Shown: positions 6,714 to 11,375 of the stretch, piece after piece
Layout of the letters: each line of letters begins with the position of its first letter
How positions within the stretch are numbered: the first letter of the stretch is position 1
DNA from: DATFPQ01 sp035264765
GTDB taxonomy: Bacteria > Actinomycetota > Actinomycetes > Actinomycetales > Angustibacteraceae
NCBI GenBank assembly: GCA_035264765.1
Contig: DATFPQ010000195.1
Coordinates: 1-15,459, forward strand
Length of the DNA: 15,459 nucleotides
Direction of reading: 5' to 3'
The notes under the pieces: model-generated
Databases searched by the model: none
Seen by the model: the letters and a program-made list of their open reading frames with translations, nothing else
What the model was told of the DNA's origin: nothing
Translations under genes and position numbers: made by a program

Positions 6714-7254
6714 AGGACACCGTCGATTCGAGGAGGGCGGCCACTGCGAGCAGGCCGATGGCGATGGCTTGGGTCCGCAGCCACGAGGTCACCCACGAGC
6801 GGTTGGGATGGTGGGCGTCCGGACCGCGGTGACGAAGGCGAGTGGCCAGCGCGATCCCAGCGGCGGCGCTCGAGGCCGCGGACAGGACGTAGGCCGCCAG
6901 CTCGGGGACCAGGTGCGGGAGGACGGCGGTGTAAAGAACCGATGCGGAACCGTCGGCAAGCAGATGGCCGGCTAGCCAGCCAAGCATCGCTCCATTGACC
7001 ATCATGGTGGCGCCGGAGACCATGCCGGCCGTCCACAGGCCCAGCGCCAGCCAGGCCAGCACCCCGACGTTGTGCAGAAACAGCCACGGCGCCGAGGGCA
7101 GGTCCTCGTTGGTGGCCACGGAGCCAACGGACGTGGTTGCCCCGGCCAGGAGCCCCATCGCTGCCCCCGCGGCGTAGCAGCCGAACGCCAGAACAGCGGT
7201 GAGGCTCAGCGGGACCGGCAGGGCCGCGGCACAGGGCGCCGTCGGCTGCCTCAT
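6706..7254 (-). CDS. SpoIIM/DUF95 (stage II sporulation protein M-like) membrane protein of a circular bacteriocin cluster
   Basis: The 182-residue protein shows the DUF95 pattern: a first membrane helix (about 17-38), then FLHNVGVLAW (59-68), a Gly-rich helix, NG at 87-88, the signature LPHLVPEL (112-119; the family has P-H-x-x-x-E), a small-residue helix (120-138) and a last helix with AALLESTVS (172-180). In Bacillus SpoIIM works in spore engulfment, but small DUF95 proteins are also hallmark members of circular bacteriocin clusters (As-48C and carnocyclin CclC type), where they are needed for production and may take part in export or immunity. The ATG at 7254 overlaps the preceding stop as ATGA and has GGAGG 6 nt upstream; an upstream extension in the same frame is a shadow. 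Together with the two AS-48-like precursors this identifies the cluster. Confidence 0.87.
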   Translation of the reverse strand: MRQPTAPCAAALPVPLSLTAVLAFGCYAAGAAMGLLAGATTSVGSVATNEDLPSAPWLFLHNVGVLAWLALGLWTAGMVSGATMMVNGAMLGWLAGHLLADGSASVLYTAVLPHLVPELAAYVLSAASSAAAGIALATRLRHRGPDAHHPNRSWVTSWLRTQAIAIGLLAVAALLESTVSYV

Positions 7255-8678
7255 GCCGTCCTCCGCGAGCTGATCCGCAGCAATGCGCCGTGACCGGCCA
7301 CGGCCGTCAGGAGGTCGGCGGCGACAAGCAGCAGCAGCGCCCGAACCGGAGCGGCAGTCGCCACGGGCAGCGTCACCACCAGGGCGACGGCCACTGCCCT
7401 GCTGGTGGCCAGGTAGCTGACGAGCACCGCGGTCAGCCAGCGCCGCGCACGGTGCACAGCGAAACCCACACCGAGCCATCCGGATAGCACCAGCGGCCCG
7501 GCGAGGGCCGCCTCCAGCAGCGTCCACGGGGACTGGTCCGCGACCGATGCGGCCCACGGCGCTAGCAACGCCAGCGGGACCGTGCCGACCAGGGCTGCCG
7601 TCGTGCAGGCGACGTGCCTCGCCCGGTGCCAGCGGCCCCAGGGCAACGGCGTCGTCCGCAGCCAGGCGCTCGCGGAGGCTGGCAGTCTCGTGGCGTTGCG
7701 CCGGTGTGCGTAGCCGGCCAGCGTCGCTGGCAGTGCAAGCGCGGCGAGGACGACGGCCGGCACGACTGGCTCGGACGGGGCGCCCACAATCGCGACCGCA
7801 GCCGCTGCCGCAACGACGGCCCCCAGGGCGAGCGCGGCCAGGGCGTCCCCCCGGGGTACGCGGTGGGCGACGAGGTCCGCAGCCAGCCCCCGGTTACCGG
7901 GTCTGCGGGCGGTGGCGAGCAGCCGGGCGCGGCTGGGGCGAGCCACGTCGCTGTGGGCGGCCCGGCCGACCTCAAGGGAGGCAAGCAACGCCCAGGTGGC
8001 CGCGAGCCAGGCAAGCAGGACTGCCGCGGCGACCGAGGGTCGCGACAGTCCCAGAAGCACGTTGCCCGGGGTCGCAAGGACTCGAACGATCGTAGCCACG
8101 GGACCTGGCGCCGGTGGGAGGGCAGCCGTCAGGCCGGCGAGCGCCAGGCTGAGGGGGGCGACCACGAGCGCGGGTGACGTCGGTGTGGGGCGAGCCGCGT
8201 TCCACCGCAGAGCAACGGCGACGGGGAGCAGCGGCAGCACGACTACCGCGCAGGCGGTCTCCAGCCGGGCGCCCATGCCGGGGTTCCCGAGCAGCGCTCC
8301 GACCGCCACGCTGCCGAGGATCATCGCGGAGAAGAGGCTGCTCTTCAGGGCAGCCAGCAGCAGAAGCAACGAGCGAACCCGACGTCCGCTCAGCGGCAGC
8401 GGACGGACCCACGCGGCGATTGCGGGCACGCCCGTGCCGGTCCGCTCCCCGAGCAGCAGGATGTTCGCGACGATGATCATGGCGACCGCACAGTCGAGGA
8501 CGGCGAGGTTGGTCGGGGAGACCGTGCCCTCTGTCACCGCGGACCTGACCCGAGCGATGAGCGAGGCGAGGATGAGCGCTGCTGCGGCCAGCTCGGCGAC
8601 GAGCAGAACTCGATTCGGTCGGGACAGCCCTTGGACGCGGAGCTCGCCTCTCCAGAGCAGCAGAGCCGCTGATGTCAT
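7251..8678 (-). CDS. Large polytopic membrane protein, probable circular bacteriocin maturation/export protein (As-48B position)
   Basis: The product is 475 residues with about twelve hydrophobic helices. A long cytoplasmic Arg-rich stretch near the middle (about residues 240-280 from the chosen start, including RPSRARLLATARRPGNRG) separates two halves of six or so helices. Two starts are possible: GTG at 8687 or ATG at 8678. The ATG is preferred because GAGGTG sits 6 nt before it, while the GTG is part of that ribosome site. No catalytic motif is visible. In as-48-like clusters the gene after the structural peptide encodes a comparably large membrane protein (As-48B, CclB) required for maturation, possibly cleavage and cyclisation; the position and topology here match. 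A bifunctional ABC-2 permease for one of the ATPases is the alternative. It lies 69 nt behind the second precursor gene, past a hairpin. Confidence 0.8.
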   Translation of the reverse strand: MTSAALLLWRGELRVQGLSRPNRVLLVAELAAAALILASLIARVRSAVTEGTVSPTNLAVLDCAVAMIIVANILLLGERTGTGVPAIAAWVRPLPLSGRRVRSLLLLLAALKSSLFSAMILGSVAVGALLGNPGMGARLETACAVVVLPLLPVAVALRWNAARPTPTSPALVVAPLSLALAGLTAALPPAPGPVATIVRVLATPGNVLLGLSRPSVAAAVLLAWLAATWALLASLEVGRAAHSDVARPSRARLLATARRPGNRGLAADLVAHRVPRGDALAALALGAVVAAAAAVAIVGAPSEPVVPAVVLAALALPATLAGYAHRRNATRLPASASAWLRTTPLPWGRWHRARHVACTTAALVGTVPLALLAPWAASVADQSPWTLLEAALAGPLVLSGWLGVGFAVHRARRWLTAVLVSYLATSRAVAVALVVTLPVATAAPVRALLLLVAADLLTAVAGHGALLRISSRRTA

Positions 8679-8711
8679 AGAGTTCACCTCACCCGGTTCG
8701 TTAGGGGCGGC

Positions 8712-8740
8712 GGGGAGGCGGGGTAGTGGCCCGCCTCCCC
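8712..8740 (-). terminator. GC-rich hairpin between the precursor genes and the maturation genes
   Basis: The arms GGGGAGGCGGG (8712-8722) and CCCGCCTCCCC (8730-8740) pair perfectly over 11 bp around a 7-nt loop. The hairpin starts 8 nt behind the stop of the 88-residue precursor and has no T tract. Placed behind the structural genes and before the processing genes, it could act as a leaky terminator or as a 3' stabiliser, giving more precursor than machinery, as is common in peptide bacteriocin operons. Confidence 0.6.
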
Positions 8741-8747
8741 ACCTTGG

Positions 8748-9014
8748 TCACCAGCCGATGGCGTAGGTGACGCCGAGGAACGCGATCATTCCCTTGATGG
8801 TGATCTCAACCGGGATGATGAAGGGGTAGAGGATCGCCAGCTCCCACGCCGCGCCCGAGACGATGAGGTTGACGATGACGGCGGCCACCTCGCGGGTTAC
8901 GTGGAAGTGACCGACGATGCGGCCGATGGCGCCCAGCGGCAAAAGTGCGAGCGTGGCCGCGAGTATTACGGCGAGCGGTCTTGGCCTTTCGGTAATGCGT
9001 ACTGCTGTGTTCAT
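8748..9014 (-). CDS. AS-48-like circular bacteriocin precursor, second peptide
   Basis: The 88-residue peptide has a basic N-terminus (MNTAVRITERPRP), a hydrophobic leader-like helix (about 14-30), then GRIVGHFHVTREVAAVIVNL (31-50), a conserved Trp57 and a hydrophobic end TYAIGW. From residue 31 it aligns without gaps with the 92-residue peptide encoded just upstream, with about half the positions identical. The start of the aligned part follows enterocin AS-48: Phe-x-Val/Ile, an Ala/Val helix, Asn 12 residues after the Phe, small residues, Trp; AS-48 also ends in Trp and has a leader that ends in His. Cleavage after His36 would give a 52-residue core, cleavage before Gly31 a 58-residue one. 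The core has three Glu, one Arg and one Lys, so it is nearly neutral to acidic. No Cys is present, which argues against a lantibiotic. The start has GGGAGA 4 nt upstream. Confidence 0.82.
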   Translation of the reverse strand: MNTAVRITERPRPLAVILAATLALLPLGAIGRIVGHFHVTREVAAVIVNLIVSGAAWELAILYPFIIPVEITIKGMIAFLGVTYAIGW

Positions 9015-9050
9015 GAGGTCTCCCGAAGTAGTGGTTCGGTCGATGGTGGG

Positions 9051-9329
9051 TTACCAGCCGATGGCCAGGCCGGCTCCCCCGACGGCGATCAGTCCGCGGA
9101 CGGTGAGGACGAAGGGCAGGATCCACGGGTAGAAGGTGGACAACACCCAGCCACCGCCCTGAGCGATGATGTTGACGACGGCCGTTGCCACGGCCGTGGA
9201 CACGTTGAAGTGGCCGACGATCCGGCCCAGCGGCGACACGACCAGCGCCAACAAGACGGCGCTGAGCGGGGTCGACGGGGCGGCGAGGACTACACGACGC
9301 AGTCCGGTCGCATAGCAGGGTTCGTTCAT
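9051..9329 (-). CDS. AS-48-like circular bacteriocin precursor, first peptide
   Basis: The 92-residue peptide has a leader-like N-terminal part with a hydrophobic helix (about 21-34), then GRIVGHFNVSTAVATAVVNI (35-54), AQGGGW (56-61) and a very hydrophobic C-terminal half ending LAIGW. From Phe41 the sequence FNVSTAVATAVVN can be laid directly on FGIPAAVAGTVLN of AS-48, and the following GGGW on its AGGW, so this is the clearer member of the pair. If the leader is cut after His40, as AS-48 is cut after a His, the core Phe41-Trp92 is 52 residues, the same length as in the paralogue; a cut before Gly35 gives 58. The core has a single Arg and no acidic residue. The ATG at 9329 has GGAG 8 nt upstream. 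It is the first gene of the array, and only 36 bp separate it from the second precursor. Confidence 0.85.
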   Translation of the reverse strand: MNEPCYATGLRRVVLAAPSTPLSAVLLALVVSPLGRIVGHFNVSTAVATAVVNIIAQGGGWVLSTFYPWILPFVLTVRGLIAVGGAGLAIGW

Positions 9330-9434
9330 TCCGGGGGCTCCATTCTTCCCGGTTCGTCGTCGGTATCTCCGCCGACGGCCATGACGGAGAATCGTCAGAA
9401 GCCTTCAGTCCCTGCGTTCCCCCTGGCAGAAAGA

Positions 9435-9463
9435 ACTTCATCGCCGCGCATACACCGTGTCAA
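9435..9463 (-). promoter_or_regulatory. Candidate promoter of the bacteriocin operon
   Basis: On the minus strand a perfect TTGACA (9458-9463) is followed after 17 bp by TGAAGT (9435-9440), a weak -10 (3/6). Transcription would start near 9428 and give a 5' untranslated region of about 100 nt before the first precursor. The weak -10 with a perfect -35 could mean that an activator is needed. No other good pair is seen between the xylA hairpin and the precursor. Confidence 0.42.
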
Positions 9464-9507
9464 CACCGCTTAGCAGTAACTTGATGTGCACCGTGACGCG
9501 CACAGCA

Positions 9508-9552
9508 CGCAGGCACACTGGAGCCCGCGAAGCGGGCTCCAGTGTGCCTGCG
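9508..9552. terminator. 21-bp perfect hairpin behind xylA, probable terminator
   Basis: The arms at 9508-9528 and 9532-9552 are exact reverse complements (21 bp, including CACACTGGAGCCCGC) around the triloop GAA. The hairpin begins 13 nt behind the xylA stop on the minus strand and has no T run, which is usual for actinomycete terminators. Because it is perfectly symmetrical it would fold in transcripts of either strand. It separates xylA from the promoter of the bacteriocin operon. Confidence 0.82.
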
Positions 9553-9565
9553 CCGCGCTAGCCGG

Positions 9566-10753
9566 TCAGCGCACGCCGACGAGGTGCTCGATGGCGAGGC
9601 GCTGGAGCTCGGCGAAGCCGTAGCCCTTGGTGCGGGCCGAGTCGAGGTCGTAGTCCTCGAAGGAGCTCCGGTCGGACAGCAGGTCCTGATAGGTCTCGCC
9701 GTCGTCCAGCGTCGGACGGCTGAGGCCGGCGACACCGCTCGCCTCCAGCGCCTGCTGCACCTCGGGGTCGGCTCGGAAGGCCTTCGAGCGGTCCCGCAAC
9801 GTCAGGTACAACTCCATGTTCGCCAACGCGGACTGCCAGACGCCGTCCATGTCCTCGGTGCGCAGCGGCTTGAAGTCGAAGTGACGGTCCCCCTCGTAGA
9901 CCGGCCCGCCGCCGGGCGCGCCGTTCTCAAGGAGGTCCACGGTCGAGAACGCCTGGATGAGGTCGCCGTAGCCGAAGACCTGGTCCTGGTCGTAGCGTGG
10001 TCCCTTCTGCCCGTTCAGGTCGACGTGGAAGAGCTTGCCGTGCCACAACGCCTGAGCGATTCCGTGGGTGTAGTTCAGGCTCGCCATCTGCTCGTGACCG
10101 GTCTCCGGGTTGATGCCGACCATGTCTGCATGCTGGAGCTCGTCGATGAACGCGAGCGCATGCCCGATGGAGGGCAGCAGGATGTCTCCCCGGGGCTCGT
10201 TGGGCTTGGGCTCGAGCGCGAACCGCATGTTGTAGCCGGAGTCGATGCAGTACTGCGCCAGCAGGTCGATTCCCTCGCGGTACCGGTCGAGCGCGGCGCG
10301 CACGTCCTTGGCGAAGTCGACCTCGGACCCCTCCCGGCCACCCCAGAAGACGTAGATCTGTGCCCCGAGCTCGGCTGCCAGATCCATGTTGCGCATCACC
10401 TTGCGTAGCGCGTACCTGCGAACGGACCGGTCATTGCTGGTGAATCCGCCGTCCTTGAACACCGGGTCCCCGAACAGGTTCGTGGTGACCATCGGCACGA
10501 CGAGTCCGGTCTCCTCGAGGGCTTGCTTGAACTCGTCGATGATTCGCTGGCGCTCCTGGGGGCTGCTCCCGGGCGGGACCAGGTCGTCGTCGTGGAACGT
10601 GATCCCGTAGGCGCCGAGATCGGCGAGCTTGTGAACCGCCTCCGTGCCGGCGAGGATCGGACGGGTCGCCTCCCCGAACAGATCTCGCGCCTGCCAACCG
10701 ACGGTCCACAGACCGAAGCTGAACTTGTCCTCGCGGGTGGGCTTGGGAGCCAT
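9566..10753 (-). CDS. xylA: Xylose isomerase
   Basis: The 395-residue enzyme is the short actinobacterial (Streptomyces-type) xylose isomerase, which converts D-xylose to D-xylulose and D-glucose to D-fructose with two divalent metal ions in the cytoplasm. The catalytic residues keep Streptomyces numbering: His54 and Asp57 (ITFHDDDL), Trp137 (VFWGGREG), Glu181 and Lys183 (LEPKPNEPRGD), Glu217 and His220 (NPETGHEQM), Asp245 (FHVDLNGQ), Asp255 and Asp257 (RYDQDQ), and Asp293 (HFDFKP). The ATG at 10753 is preferred over one 36 nt upstream because GGAGG lies just before it and the protein then begins like its relatives (MAPKPTREDKFSFGLWTVGW). No xylulokinase, transporter or regulator gene adjoins it, so it is probably a single-gene transcript ending at the hairpin behind it. 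Confidence 0.97.
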   Translation of the reverse strand: MAPKPTREDKFSFGLWTVGWQARDLFGEATRPILAGTEAVHKLADLGAYGITFHDDDLVPPGSSPQERQRIIDEFKQALEETGLVVPMVTTNLFGDPVFKDGGFTSNDRSVRRYALRKVMRNMDLAAELGAQIYVFWGGREGSEVDFAKDVRAALDRYREGIDLLAQYCIDSGYNMRFALEPKPNEPRGDILLPSIGHALAFIDELQHADMVGINPETGHEQMASLNYTHGIAQALWHGKLFHVDLNGQKGPRYDQDQVFGYGDLIQAFSTVDLLENGAPGGGPVYEGDRHFDFKPLRTEDMDGVWQSALANMELYLTLRDRSKAFRADPEVQQALEASGVAGLSRPTLDDGETYQDLLSDRSSFEDYDLDSARTKGYGFAELQRLAIEHLVGVR

Positions 10754-11375
10754 GCGTCCTCCAAAGGTGAAGATCCCTGTCCTGTCCACAACCTCAGCCC
10801 GACGACAGGCTCCGATCCGCAGGATCCGGTCGCCGTCGGCCGATGAGGGTCACTGAACTCCACAGGCAGCTCAACGGCCACCGCAGGGTCTTCTGCGGAG
10901 GCCTTGCCGTGCGCAGCCAACCGACATGCGCCCTGACTAGGACCGGGCTGGCGACGGAGATGACAGCGTGGAGGACCCGCATGCGCTCCTCGCGGCCGCG
11001 TAGATCGGGCCCGTACCTGCTGGTCGGCGGGTCATGGGACCCCTCCTGGATGGTCAAGCCGCCTAGGGATCGCAGTGGTCCGGGCCATGAACTCCTGGTT
11101 CCCCACGGCGCCGGTGACAGGTTGATGTGCCGCGTCGATGGGAGGCAGCGCGGCCAGGCCCGTTGACGCGCCTTCGTCGCCTTGCTCGCCTCGGCGACTG
11201 TCAGTGCCTTTCGCCCGCAGACGGATGCCGAAGCGGCTGGGCAGGCGCCCGAGGACTGGATGGTCGTCACGACCGGGATCCGTCCCGATGTTGAGTACAT
11301 GGAGCAGGTTCTCGGCGGTGAACCGTCGGGGCCTGGCGAGGTGGGCCGGGCCAGAGCGTGCGGCTGATGATCGAC
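10754..11375. other. 622-bp intergenic region with no confident gene
   Basis: Short open frames exist on both strands, but none has a recognisable domain, a good ribosome site and steady GC-rich third positions together. The best coding-like stretch is on the plus strand at 11182-11367 (TTG start, about 61 codons, roughly 80% G or C at third positions), which may be a gene remnant. The promoter of xylA must lie close to 10754-10860, but I see no clear -35/-10 pair, and no strong terminator hairpin behind pnkp. Confidence 0.55.

Noticed and set aside
6706..7254. SpoIIM-like protein as evidence of sporulation genes
   Set aside because: No other sporulation gene is nearby, and the protein sits in an operon with peptide precursors and ABC ATPases. 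DUF95 proteins are standard members of circular bacteriocin clusters.
8748..9329. Precursors as lantibiotics, sactipeptides or lasso peptides
   Set aside because: The cores contain no Cys and no LanB/C/M, radical SAM or lasso cyclase gene is present. The size, hydrophobicity and Trp ending fit the circular class.
8806..9441. Minus-strand open frame overlapping both precursor genes in another frame (begins MKFFLPGG)
   Set aside because: Beyond the first residues it is an Arg/His-rich shadow, and it begins inside the candidate promoter. The two precursor frames are mutually homologous with their own ribosome sites, which the overlapping frame cannot explain.
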